Origin: Granulosicoccus sp965367215
Lineage (GTDB): Bacteria > Pseudomonadota > Gammaproteobacteria > Granulosicoccales > Granulosicoccaceae
Assembly: GCA_965367215.1 (NCBI GenBank)
Contig: CBDUIJ010000074.1
Coordinates: 1 to 19,461 of the forward strand
DNA: 19,461 nucleotides
Direction of reading: 5' to 3'
Program-made: the position numbers and the translations under genes
Notes under the pieces: generated by a model
What the model saw: only the letters and a program-made list of their open reading frames with translations
Told to the model about the DNA's origin: nothing
Database searches by the model: none
Part shown: positions 6,304 to 14,385 of the stretch, in pieces
How the letters are laid out: each line of letters begins with the position of its first letter
Numbering within the stretch: position 1 is the first letter of the stretch

Positions 6304-7549
6304 GATACGCAACTACACGCTGAACTTCGGTCCTCAGCACCCTGCAGCCCACGGGGTATTGCGGCTGGTGCTGGAGATGGACGGCGAGGTCGTCGAACGC
6401 GCCGATCCGCATATCGGTCTGCTGCATCGCGGCACGGAAAAGCTGGCTGAGTCCAAGCCGTATAACCAGAGCATCGGTTACATGGACCGGCTGGACTACG
6501 TATCCATGATGTGCAATGAACATGGTTATGTTCTGGCCATTGAAAAATTGCTGGGTGTCGAGGTGCCATTGCGTGCCCAGTACATCCGCGTCATGTTTGA
6601 CGAAATCACTCGTATCCTGAATCACCTGATGTGGCTCGGTGCTCATGGTCTGGATATTGGCGCCATGACAGTCTTCCTGTACTGCTTTCGCGAGCGGGAA
6701 GATCTGATGGATTGCTACGAAGCGGTATCCGGTGCGCGCATGCATGCCACTTATTACCGGCCGGGCGGTGTTGCCCGCGATCTGCCTGATCGCATGCCGC
6801 AATACGAAGCTTCCCGATTTACCAGCAAATCAGCAGCAGCCAAGCTCAATCAAACCCGTCAGGGCAGCATGCTGGATTTCATCGATGACTTCACCCAGAG
6901 ATTTCCGAAATACGTCGACGAATACGAAACGCTGTTGACCGATAACCGTATCTGGAAACAACGTACGGTCGGCATCGGTGTGGTCTCACCCGAACGCGCA
7001 TTGCAACTGGGGTTCACCGGTCCGATGCTGCGCGGTTCCGGCATCGAATGGGATTTGCGCAAGAAGCAGCCCTACGAGGTCTATGACCAGGTGGATTTTG
7101 ACATCCCCGTTGGCACCAATGGCGACAGTTATGACCGCTACCTGGTACGGGTAGAGGAAATGCGCCAGAGCAATCGCATCATCAAGCAGTGTGTTGACTG
7201 GTTGCGAGTCAATGAAGGTCCGGTACTGACAGAAGATCACAAGATCGCACCACCTCGACGTGGTGACATGAAGGGCGACATGGAATCGTTGATCCATCAC
7301 TTCAAGCTGTTCACCGAAGGGTTCTGTTTGCCCGAAGGTGAAGCCTATGCAGCGGTGGAGCATCCCAAAGGAGAGTTCGGTTGCTTTCTCGTCTCCGATG
7401 GCGCCAACAAACCGTACCGTCTGAAAGTCAGAGCGCCGGGTTTTCCTCATCTGGCATCGCTCGACGAAATGGCCCGAGGGCACATGCTTTCGGATGTGGT
7501 GGCCCTGATCGGTACCCAGGATATCGTTTTCGGTGAGATTGATCGCTAG
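6296..7549 (+). CDS. nuoD: NADH-quinone oxidoreductase subunit D (49 kDa)
   Basis: NuoD forms much of the quinone-binding cavity of complex I and is homologous to the large subunit of NiFe hydrogenases, with the metal ligands lost. I chose ATG at 6296, inside the last codons of nuoC (8-base overlap), giving 417 residues and the family N-terminus MPEIRNYTLNFGPQHPAAHG. An in-frame ATG at 6251 would add 15 unrelated residues. His19 (HPAAHG) and Tyr68 (RLDYVSM) correspond to the T. thermophilus His38 and Tyr87 that contact the quinone headgroup. HIGLLHRGTEKL (39-50) and the C-terminal GEIDR are typical. There is only a weak ribosome site, so translation probably depends on coupling to nuoC. Confidence 0.96.
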   Translation: MPEIRNYTLNFGPQHPAAHGVLRLVLEMDGEVVERADPHIGLLHRGTEKLAESKPYNQSIGYMDRLDYVSMMCNEHGYVLAIEKLLGVEVPLRAQYIRVMFDEITRILNHLMWLGAHGLDIGAMTVFLYCFREREDLMDCYEAVSGARMHATYYRPGGVARDLPDRMPQYEASRFTSKSAAAKLNQTRQGSMLDFIDDFTQRFPKYVDEYETLLTDNRIWKQRTVGIGVVSPERALQLGFTGPMLRGSGIEWDLRKKQPYEVYDQVDFDIPVGTNGDSYDRYLVRVEEMRQSNRIIKQCVDWLRVNEGPVLTEDHKIAPPRRGDMKGDMESLIHHFKLFTEGFCLPEGEAYAAVEHPKGEFGCFLVSDGANKPYRLKVRAPGFPHLASLDEMARGHMLSDVVALIGTQDIVFGEIDR

Positions 7550-7570
7550 CGTGTTTGCCGGAGAAAATTC

Positions 7571-8092
7571 ATGAGTTCTGTACCTGCTGACGTCCATCTT
7601 CCTGCTCCGGAAACGGTGCTGAATGAGCATTCGATTCATGAAATCGAAGAGTGGATGTCGCGTTATCCGGAAGATCGAAAGCAGAGCGCGGTATTGGCTG
7701 CGTTGAGCATTGCTCAGCACCAGAATCAGGGCTGGCTGTCGACTGAATTGATGGATGCCGTGGCTGCCAAGCTCGATATGCCGCCCATAGCGGTCTATGA
7801 GGTTGCCAGTTTTTATTCCATGTTCGAAACCAGACCGGTAGGGCGTCATTGTGTAGCGATTTGCACCAACATCAGCTGCATGCTGATGGGTTCTGACACT
7901 ATCGTCGACCATGTACAGAACAAGTACGGTATCAAACTGGGTGATTCCACCGAAGATGGTCGGATCTACCTGAAGGTTGAAGAGGAATGTCTGGCTGCCT
8001 GCGCAGGTGGGCCCATGATGCAGGTGGATCATGTCTATCACACCCAGCTCACACCAGAAAAAGTGGATGAGATTCTGGATGCGCTTGACTGA
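7571..8092 (+). CDS. nuoE: NADH-quinone oxidoreductase subunit E (24 kDa, cluster N1a)
   Basis: NuoE is a thioredoxin-fold ferredoxin of the NADH dehydrogenase arm and binds the [2Fe-2S] cluster N1a beside the FMN of NuoF. The four ligands are Cys98 and Cys103 (AICTNISCML) and Cys140 and Cys144 (EECLAACAGG). The segment VYEVASFYSMFETRPVG (75-91) is the characteristic helical stretch before the fold. The 173-residue length is normal. A GGAG (7560-7563) sits seven bases before the ATG. The gene starts 21 bases after nuoD and is 33 bases before nuoF. Confidence 0.96.
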   Translation: MSSVPADVHLPAPETVLNEHSIHEIEEWMSRYPEDRKQSAVLAALSIAQHQNQGWLSTELMDAVAAKLDMPPIAVYEVASFYSMFETRPVGRHCVAICTNISCMLMGSDTIVDHVQNKYGIKLGDSTEDGRIYLKVEEECLAACAGGPMMQVDHVYHTQLTPEKVDEILDALD

Positions 8093-8125
8093 TAACTGCG
8101 ACGAACGGGAGAACGGGAAAACTCG

Positions 8126-9451
8126 ATGAGCGACCGACAGATACCTGCGTCCCTGGCGCCGATGAACCAGGTTTGTTACACGACCCTGCAGTTCGATGAG
8201 CCGTGGACGTATGAAAACTACCTGAAAATCGGTGGTTATCAGGCGTGGCAGAAAATTCTCGATGAAAAACTGTCGCCTGACGATGTCGTACAGATCGTCA
8301 AGGACTCCGGTCTGCGTGGTCGGGGTGGTGCGGGATTTCCAACGGGTCTCAAATGGAGTTTCATGCCGAAAAACGGCGGACAGAGCTACTTTGTCATCAA
8401 CTCCGATGAATCCGAACCCGGCACCTGCAAGGATCGAGACCTCATTCGTTTCAATCCGCATGCTCTGGTAGAAGGCATGCTGATCGGTAGCTACGCCATT
8501 CGTGCATCGGTCAGCTACAACTACATGCGCGGCGAATTCATGGACCAGGTCTACCGCAATTTCATGCAGGCCATCAAGGATGCCTACAGCAATGGCTGGG
8601 CAGGCAAGGACATTCGCGGCACGGGTACCGATATTGAAGTGATCGGTACGTTGGGAGCCGGTGCCTACATCTGTGGCGAGGAAACGGCCCTGCTTGAATC
8701 ACTGGAAGGCAAGAAAGGTCAACCACGATTCAAACCACCATTCCCGGCAGGCTTCGGTTTGTACGGACGCCCGACCACCATCAACAATACCGAATCGGTT
8801 GCCAGTGTTCCGGCTATCATTCGCAACGGTGCGGAATGGTTCAAGAACATGGGCATTGAAACCGCTGGTGGTCAGAAATGCTTTTCGGTATCCGGTCATG
8901 TAGCTCAGCCCGGCAATTTCGAGATCAATCTCGGAACGCCTTTCGCCACCTTGCTGGAACTGTGCGGCGGCATGAAGGACGGTATCCCGTTGAAGGCTGT
9001 CATACCGGGCGGTTCATCGGTACCTGTCGTACCCGGTGACACCATGATGAACATCAATATGGATTATGACTCGATCTCGAAGGTCGGCGGTTCCATGCTG
9101 GGTTCGGGGGCAGTTATCGTGATGAACGAAACGACCGATATGGTGATGGCGCTGCGACGGATCTCGCGCTTCTATTACTCCGAGAGCTGTGGACAATGTA
9201 CGCCGTGTCGTGAAGGCACCGGCTGGTTGTATCGCATGCTGACTCGAATTGTTGAAGGCAAGGGCATGCCCGAAGACATCGAAAAACTTGAGGACGTGGC
9301 AGGCAAGATTGCCGGACGCACTATCTGTGCGCTGGGCGATGCGGCTGCCATGCCAGTGCAGAGCTTCGTGAAGCATTACCGTCACGAGTTTGAATATTAC
9401 ATCCAGAACGGACGCAGCATCGTGTCCGAGAAACTGGGCGCAGTTGCCTGA
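8126..9451 (+). CDS. nuoF: NADH-quinone oxidoreductase subunit F (51 kDa, NADH/FMN site)
   Basis: NuoF is the NADH-oxidising subunit; it binds FMN and the [4Fe-4S] cluster N3. The glycine-rich nucleotide/FMN motif is GLRGRGGAGFPTGLKW (62-77). NSDESEPGTCKDR (92-104) and GAGAYICGEETALLESLEG (178-196) are further FMN/NADH contacts. N3 ligands are Cys355, Cys358 and Cys361 (ESCGQCTPCREGT) plus Cys401 (TICALGD). The length of 441 residues is typical for bacteria. Just before the start codon the sequence AACGGGA appears twice (8104-8110 and 8112-8118); the second copy is the likely ribosome site, about eight bases from the ATG. Confidence 0.97.
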   Translation: MSDRQIPASLAPMNQVCYTTLQFDEPWTYENYLKIGGYQAWQKILDEKLSPDDVVQIVKDSGLRGRGGAGFPTGLKWSFMPKNGGQSYFVINSDESEPGTCKDRDLIRFNPHALVEGMLIGSYAIRASVSYNYMRGEFMDQVYRNFMQAIKDAYSNGWAGKDIRGTGTDIEVIGTLGAGAYICGEETALLESLEGKKGQPRFKPPFPAGFGLYGRPTTINNTESVASVPAIIRNGAEWFKNMGIETAGGQKCFSVSGHVAQPGNFEINLGTPFATLLELCGGMKDGIPLKAVIPGGSSVPVVPGDTMMNINMDYDSISKVGGSMLGSGAVIVMNETTDMVMALRRISRFYYSESCGQCTPCREGTGWLYRMLTRIVEGKGMPEDIEKLEDVAGKIAGRTICALGDAAAMPVQSFVKHYRHEFEYYIQNGRSIVSEKLGAVA

Positions 9452-9498
9452 TCTGATTGACTTCAGGCCCCTCGTGTTATCCCGACGAAACAGCGTAA

Positions 9499-11850
9499 AT
9501 GAGTGACGACACAATCCAGATAACCGTTGACGGAACACCGCTGACGGCGAAGCGCGGGCAGATGCTGATCGAGGTCACTGATGCCGCGGGCATCGATGTG
9601 CCACGTTTCTGCTATCACAAGAAGCTTTCGGTCGCGGCCAATTGCCGCATGTGCCTGGTGGAAGTGGAAAAGGCGCCCAAGCCATTACCGGCCTGTGCGA
9701 CTCCTTGCATGCCGGACATGGTGGTGCATACCGATTCCAAGGTTGCCCGTGATGCCCAGAAGGGCACCATGGAATTCCTGCTGATCAATCATCCGCTGGA
9801 TTGCCCCATATGCGACCAGGGTGGTGAGTGTGAACTGCAGGATGTGGCCATGGGATATGGCAACGGAGCCTCGCAGTACACGGAAGGCAAACGCGTTGTG
9901 TTCGACAAGTACATCGGCCCTCTGATTGCGACCGAGATGACCCGCTGCATACACTGCACGCGCTGTGTCAGGTTCGGGGAAGAGATAGCCGGTATTCGTG
10001 AGCTGGGTGCTACCGGGCGCGGCGAGAACGTGCGCATCGGTACCTACATCGAGAAGTCGGTTGTTTCGGAAGTGTCTGGCAACGTCATTGACATTTGCCC
10101 GGTAGGGGCTTTGACAGCCCGGCCATCGCGCTTTACAGCGCGTGCCTGGGAGTTGTCGCAACAGCCCGGCGTTTCACCTCACGATTCAGTAGGCTCCAAC
10201 ATTTTCATCCACATGGATGGCTCGACCGTCAATCGCGTGGTACCGCGAGACAATGAATCCATCAATGAAGTCTGGATCGCCGACCGTGATCGCTTCAGTT
10301 ACCAGGGATTGACCAGTGCCGAGCGCCTGACTACTCCCATGATTCGTGTCGATGGTGAACTGCAGGCTACCGACTGGTCAACAGCACTGGCCGCAGCGGC
10401 GGCAAAGCTCAAGTCCGATTCGCTGGGAGTGCTGACCTCTGCCAACAACACATTGGAAGAGCTTTATCTGTCGCAGAAACTGGGTAGAGCGCTGGGCAGC
10501 AACAACGTCGATCATCGCCTGGGTCAGGCGGATTTCAGTGCTGAAGATGCAGCACCTGTCATGCCCTGGCTGGGAATGGGGCTCAATGATCTGGAAACAC
10601 TTGATGCCGCGTTGCTCATCGGTTCCAACATCCGAAAGGATCAGCCTATCGCGGCTCTGCGGCTACGTAAGTCGGCCCTCAAGGGAGCTTCCATCAGCTT
10701 CATCAATCCGCGTCATTTTCCGCTGCATTTTGATGCGGCTGAAAACATCGCAACACGATTCGATCGAATGGTGACCGAGCTGTACTCGGTGGCAAAAGCG
10801 GCTGGCGCTGACGTCTCGGCCATGCAGGATGTACCTTCCATAGAGTCGGAAGAGCGGCATCAGCGTATCGCCGATGCCCTACAGAATGGCGAGCGAGCGG
10901 CTGTCTTCCTGGGCAACATCTCGGTACAGCATCCGGATTACGCTCAATTGCAGTTTCTGGCGAATGCGCTGGCGAAAGCCACGGGGGCCACACTGGCCAT
11001 GCTGCCGGAACGAGCCAATACGGCAGGTGCCTGGCTGGCAGGTGCGGTACCGCATCGCGGAGCCGGCGGCAAAGCCGTGCAGGGCAATGGTCGTGGCCTG
11101 AACGCTACGCAGATGCTCGATGAATCCTTGCAGTCCTATCTGCTTGTCGGGGTTGAACCCGAACTGGATGCAGCCAACCCGGCCCAGGCCGTGAAAGCTC
11201 TGCAGGCAAGCAATGGGGTTGTTGCCATCTCGGCTTATCTTTCAGATGGGCTGAGGCAGGTGGCGGATGTCGTATTGCCAGCGGCTACCTTTACCGAGAC
11301 ATTCGGTACCTACGTCAATGCGACTGGCAACTGGCAGAGTACCCGCGGTGCGACCAATCCGCCGGGTGATGCACGCCCCGCCTGGAAGATCTTCCGGGTA
11401 TTGGCATCCGAGCTGGAGCTCGATGGTTTCGAGTACGACAGCCCGGAAGACATCACGCGCGAATTGCAGGCCAGTTGTGGTGGTATCCAGCTGGGTAACC
11501 TGACTGACTTTTCGACGGCCCCTGCCTTTGCGGCAGTACGTGAAGCCGATTTGCTCAGGGCAGGGGAGACACCGATATACGCGACGGACCCTGTCGTGCG
11601 ACGATCGCAACCACTGCAGAAGTCGCTCGACGGCAAGCAGGCGTTTGCGACGATGGCCGAAACCGTTGCGCAGAAGCTCTCGCTTGGCGACGGCGATACG
11701 GTCAGTGTCCGGCAGAACGGTTCGGCGGTGACGCTACCGGTCAAACTCGACAATAATGTGCCCGACGGTTGTGTCTGGGTACCAACAGGATTGCCCGAGA
11801 CCGCCGCTCTGGGTGAGCTTTTTGGCGCTATCGAGGTGAGTAAAGTCTGA
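9499..11850 (+). CDS. nuoG: NADH-quinone oxidoreductase subunit G (75 kDa, clusters N1b, N4, N5)
   Basis: NuoG is the largest peripheral subunit and carries electrons from NuoF towards NuoI. The N-terminal [2Fe-2S] domain supplies N1b ligands Cys38, Cys49, Cys52 and Cys66. His98, Cys102, Cys105 and Cys111 (HPLDCPICDQGGEC) hold N5. Cys150, Cys153, Cys156 and Cys200 (RCIHCTRC and DICPVGALT) hold N4. From about residue 220 a molybdopterin-oxidoreductase-like domain follows, which in this family no longer has Mo cofactor. No cysteine occurs in the 220-260 stretch where E. coli and Thermus place the N7 ligands, so N7 is absent. The 783-residue length is moderate for the family. It starts 47 bases after nuoF with a poor ribosome site, and its stop codon overlaps the nuoH start by one base. 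Confidence 0.96.
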   Translation: MSDDTIQITVDGTPLTAKRGQMLIEVTDAAGIDVPRFCYHKKLSVAANCRMCLVEVEKAPKPLPACATPCMPDMVVHTDSKVARDAQKGTMEFLLINHPLDCPICDQGGECELQDVAMGYGNGASQYTEGKRVVFDKYIGPLIATEMTRCIHCTRCVRFGEEIAGIRELGATGRGENVRIGTYIEKSVVSEVSGNVIDICPVGALTARPSRFTARAWELSQQPGVSPHDSVGSNIFIHMDGSTVNRVVPRDNESINEVWIADRDRFSYQGLTSAERLTTPMIRVDGELQATDWSTALAAAAAKLKSDSLGVLTSANNTLEELYLSQKLGRALGSNNVDHRLGQADFSAEDAAPVMPWLGMGLNDLETLDAALLIGSNIRKDQPIAALRLRKSALKGASISFINPRHFPLHFDAAENIATRFDRMVTELYSVAKAAGADVSAMQDVPSIESEERHQRIADALQNGERAAVFLGNISVQHPDYAQLQFLANALAKATGATLAMLPERANTAGAWLAGAVPHRGAGGKAVQGNGRGLNATQMLDESLQSYLLVGVEPELDAANPAQAVKALQASNGVVAISAYLSDGLRQVADVVLPAATFTETFGTYVNATGNWQSTRGATNPPGDARPAWKIFRVLASELELDGFEYDSPEDITRELQASCGGIQLGNLTDFSTAPAFAAVREADLLRAGETPIYATDPVVRRSQPLQKSLDGKQAFATMAETVAQKLSLGDGDTVSVRQNGSAVTLPVKLDNNVPDGCVWVPTGLPETAALGELFGAIEVSKV

Positions 11851-12866
11851 TGGATGCACTGATCCTCACAGTTTGGTCGCTGATCAAGATCGTCATCGTC
11901 CTGGTACCACTGATTCTTTGCGTGGCGTACCTGACACTTGCCGAGCGCAAGGTCATTGGTTCCATGCAGGTTCGTGTTGGTCCCAATCGGGTTGGTTTCA
12001 AGGGGCTGGGGCAACCGTTTGCCGACGTCTTCAAGCTGCTGTGCAAGGAAATCATCATTCCGACCAATGCATCGCGCTTTCTGTTTCTCACCGCGCCAAT
12101 ACTGTCGCTGGCACCGGCGCTGGCAGCCTGGGCCGTTATCCCGTTTGCCGATGGTTGGCAGGTAGCAGACATCAATGCCGGTCTGATCTATGTGTTGGCC
12201 ATGACCTCGCTGGGCGTTTACGGTGTCATTCTGGCCGGCTGGGCGTCCAACTCGAAGTATGCCTTTCTGGGTGCAATGCGTTCGGCAGCGCAGATCGTGG
12301 CCTACGAAATTGCCATGGGCTTCGCTCTCATCGGTGTTCTGATGATGTCCGGCAGCCTGAATCTGGGCGATATCGTCCGCGCGCAGAGTGGCGGATTCTT
12401 CAACTGGTATCTGTTTCCGTTGTTCCCGCTGGCGATCGTGTACTTCATCTCGGGCGTTGCCGAAACCAACCGGGCACCGTTTGACGTGGCTGAGGGTGAG
12501 TCGGAAATCGTCGCCGGTTTTCACGTCGATTATTCCGGTTTCGGATTTGCGCTGTTCTTCCTGGCCGAATACGCCAACATGATCATGATTGCCGCGCTGA
12601 CCGCCATTCTGTTTCTGGGCGGCTGGATGTCACCCATCGATGGATGGGGCGATGGCATTCACTGGTTTCTGATCAAGACCGCGGCCATGCTGTTCGTTTT
12701 TCTCTGGCTGCGTGCTACCTTTCCGCGCTACCGCTATGACCAGATCATGCGACTGGGCTGGAAGGTATTCATCCCCGTGACCATCGTGTGGATCGCCGTG
12801 GTTGGCTTTGCCATCTACTTCGAAGTGGGTCCGTGGTTCAGCACTGTGCGTTCCGGCGGTCTATAG
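11850..12866 (+). CDS. nuoH: NADH-quinone oxidoreductase subunit H
   Basis: NuoH (mitochondrial ND1) is an eight-helix membrane subunit that docks the peripheral arm and forms the lower part of the quinone tunnel. Family signatures are AERKVIGSMQVRVGPNRVG (31-49), LGQPFADVFKLLCKE (53-67), GAMRSAAQIVAYEIAMG (141-157), AETNRAPFDVAEGESE (204-219) and AGFHVDYSG (222-230). The acidic residues in the EGESE loop belong to the charged path from the quinone site to the membrane arm. The 338-residue length is typical. Its ATG overlaps the nuoG stop (TGATG), with GAGGTG at 11833-11838 as probable ribosome site, so translation is likely coupled to nuoG. Confidence 0.97.
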   Translation: MDALILTVWSLIKIVIVLVPLILCVAYLTLAERKVIGSMQVRVGPNRVGFKGLGQPFADVFKLLCKEIIIPTNASRFLFLTAPILSLAPALAAWAVIPFADGWQVADINAGLIYVLAMTSLGVYGVILAGWASNSKYAFLGAMRSAAQIVAYEIAMGFALIGVLMMSGSLNLGDIVRAQSGGFFNWYLFPLFPLAIVYFISGVAETNRAPFDVAEGESEIVAGFHVDYSGFGFALFFLAEYANMIMIAALTAILFLGGWMSPIDGWGDGIHWFLIKTAAMLFVFLWLRATFPRYRYDQIMRLGWKVFIPVTIVWIAVVGFAIYFEVGPWFSTVRSGGL

Positions 12867-12881
12867 AGGCGAGCAGCAGAC

Positions 12882-13373
12882 ATGACAGGACAAATCAGCA
12901 AGTACATCAAGAGCTTCACTTTGTGGGAGCTTCTCAAGGGACTCAGCCTGACAGGCAAGTACTTTGTATCCGGCAACATCACCATTCAGTACCCGGAAGA
13001 GAAAACACCTCAGTCGCACCGTTTCCGCGGCTTGCATGCACTGCGTCGTTATCCCAACGGCGAAGAACGTTGCATCGCCTGCAAACTGTGTGAGGCTGTC
13101 TGCCCGGCACTGGCCATCACCATCGATTCCGAACAGCGTGAAGACGGCACTCGCCGCACCTCGCGCTACGATATCGATCTGTTCAAATGCATCTTCTGCG
13201 GTTTCTGCGAAGAAGCCTGCCCGGTCGATTCAATCGTCGAAACGCGTATATTCGAATACCATTTCGAAAATCGGGGCGAGCAGATCATGACCAAGGACAA
13301 GCTGCTGGCCATCGGTGACAAGTACGAAGCCCAGATAGCCGCTGACCGGGCTGCGGACGCCGCGTTCCGCTGA
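12882..13373 (+). CDS. nuoI: NADH-quinone oxidoreductase subunit I (clusters N6a, N6b)
   Basis: NuoI is an 8Fe ferredoxin-like subunit that carries electrons from NuoG to cluster N2 of NuoB. The two motifs are CIACKLCEAVCP (Cys64, Cys67, Cys70, Cys74) and CIFCGFCEEACP (Cys103, Cys106, Cys109, Cys113). The amphipathic N-terminal part, including WELLKGLSLTGKYF, probably lies on the membrane surface. The segment HRFRGLHALRRYPNGEERC before the first motif is typical. The length of 163 residues is standard. It starts 15 bases after nuoH. The following 73-base gap to nuoJ is the longest inside the operon and contains a hairpin. Confidence 0.97.
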   Translation: MTGQISKYIKSFTLWELLKGLSLTGKYFVSGNITIQYPEEKTPQSHRFRGLHALRRYPNGEERCIACKLCEAVCPALAITIDSEQREDGTRRTSRYDIDLFKCIFCGFCEEACPVDSIVETRIFEYHFENRGEQIMTKDKLLAIGDKYEAQIAADRAADAAFR

Positions 13374-13402
13374 TGCGCCGTCACTCACGCCTCAATAGTG
13401 CC

Positions 13403-13423
13403 TGCGCAAATGCGAATTGCGCA
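13403..13423 (+). other. Perfect inverted repeat between nuoI and nuoJ
   Basis: TGCGCAA (13403-13409) and its exact complement TTGCGCA (13417-13423) flank a seven-base spacer. RNA could fold into a 7-bp hairpin ending 7 bases before the nuoJ ribosome-binding site. There is no T-tract, so it is not an intrinsic terminator. It could be an mRNA processing or stability element, or have no function. Confidence 0.4.
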
Positions 13424-13446
13424 AACCGACAGGAAGGATCAATCCA

Positions 13447-14058
13447 GTGACTTTTGAACTGTTCATTTTCTATCTGTTTGCGGCCGTCATGGTGTTCGCG
13501 GCGGCGCGTGTCATCACGGCGCGCAACCCGGTGCATGCCGCCATGTTTCTGGTACTCACCTTCTTTACCTGCTCTGCCATCTGGTTGTTGCTGGAAGCGG
13601 AATTCCTCGCCATCACTCTGGTGCTGGTATACGTGGGCGCAGTCATGGTGCTGTTCCTGTTCGTTGTCATGATGCTGGACGTCAACGTTGAACCCTTGCG
13701 TGAAGGCTTCGTGCAGTACTTGCCGGTTGGTATTCTGGTGGGAGTGATCATGCTGGTTGAAATGGTTTTCCTGATCACTCAGAAGTACTTCAAGTCGGAG
13801 CAATTTCCGGTCCCCGAGCGTGCCAGTGCCGACGCGTTGAGTAATACGGAGACATTGGGGCAACTGCTCTACAGTGAGTATCTGTTCCAGTTCGAGATTG
13901 CGGCCATCATTCTGCTGGTTGCCATCGTTGCGGCTATCGCGCTGACCATGCGTCGCCGGCCGAACACCAAGTATCAGTCTCCTTCACGCCAGGTAGAAGT
14001 GCGCAAGCAGGATCGTCTGCGAGTGGTACAGATGCCTGCCGAAAAGCGTTCATCCTGA
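13447..14058 (+). CDS. nuoJ: NADH-quinone oxidoreductase subunit J
   Basis: NuoJ (ND6) is a five-helix membrane subunit that links the quinone site to the antiporter-like subunits. The GTG at 13447 is chosen because a strong AGGAAGGA (13431-13438) sits eight bases upstream. The frame runs on to a TTG at 13417, but that codon lies in the right arm of the hairpin. The product is 203 residues. Helix 3 carries the signature VYVGAVMVLFLFVVMMLD (61-78) with conserved Tyr62, the region of the pi-bulge that changes during turnover. NPVHAAMFLVLTFF (27-40) is the second helix. The C-terminal 35 residues are basic and hydrophilic, and extend past the last helix as a cytoplasmic tail. Confidence 0.95.
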   Translation: MTFELFIFYLFAAVMVFAAARVITARNPVHAAMFLVLTFFTCSAIWLLLEAEFLAITLVLVYVGAVMVLFLFVVMMLDVNVEPLREGFVQYLPVGILVGVIMLVEMVFLITQKYFKSEQFPVPERASADALSNTETLGQLLYSEYLFQFEIAAIILLVAIVAAIALTMRRRPNTKYQSPSRQVEVRKQDRLRVVQMPAEKRSS

Positions 14059-14074
14059 GGCCCATACAGACATC

Positions 14075-14380
14075 ATGATTTCACTGTCTCATTATCTGGC
14101 CCTTGGCGCCGTGCTGTTCTGCCTGAGCGTGGTTGGCATCTTTCTCAACCGCAAGAACGTGATCATCCTGCTGATGTGCATCGAACTGATGTTGCTGTCG
14201 GTGAACATGAACTTCGTGGCCTTCTCCCATTTTCTGGGCGATGGTGCCGGCCAGATCTTCGTCTTCTTCATCCTGACCGTTGCAGCGGCAGAGGCAGCCA
14301 TCGGGCTGGCCATACTGGTGGTGTTGTTCCGTAATCGCTCCACCATCAACGTTGCCGATCTCGACGCACTCAAAGGCTAG
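14075..14380 (+). CDS. nuoK: NADH-quinone oxidoreductase subunit K
   Basis: NuoK (ND4L) is a small three-helix membrane subunit, homologous to MrpC of multisubunit Na+/H+ antiporters. The two buried glutamates needed for proton transfer are present: Glu37 in LLMCIELMLLSVN and Glu73 in TVAAAEAAIGLAI, matching Glu36 and Glu72 of E. coli. The 101-residue length is normal. It starts 16 bases after nuoJ and ends 5 bases before nuoL. Confidence 0.96.
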   Translation: MISLSHYLALGAVLFCLSVVGIFLNRKNVIILLMCIELMLLSVNMNFVAFSHFLGDGAGQIFVFFILTVAAAEAAIGLAILVVLFRNRSTINVADLDALKG

Positions 14381-14385
14381 CCAAC

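Noticed and set aside
6986..8461. Long open frame on the - strand (491 codons) opposite nuoD, nuoE and nuoF
   Set aside because: The + strand genes here have complete family motifs. The antisense product has no recognisable domain and an odd composition rich in His, Arg and Thr, typical of a shadow frame in biased-codon DNA.
11310..12524. Open frame of 404 codons on the - strand opposite nuoG and nuoH
   Set aside because: It crosses the nuoG/nuoH junction on the wrong strand, resembles no family I know, and is explained by codon bias of the sense genes.
13417..13446. TTG upstream start for nuoJ
   Set aside because: It falls in the right arm of the nuoI-nuoJ hairpin and lacks a ribosome site, whereas AGGAAGGA precedes the GTG at 13447 at ideal spacing.
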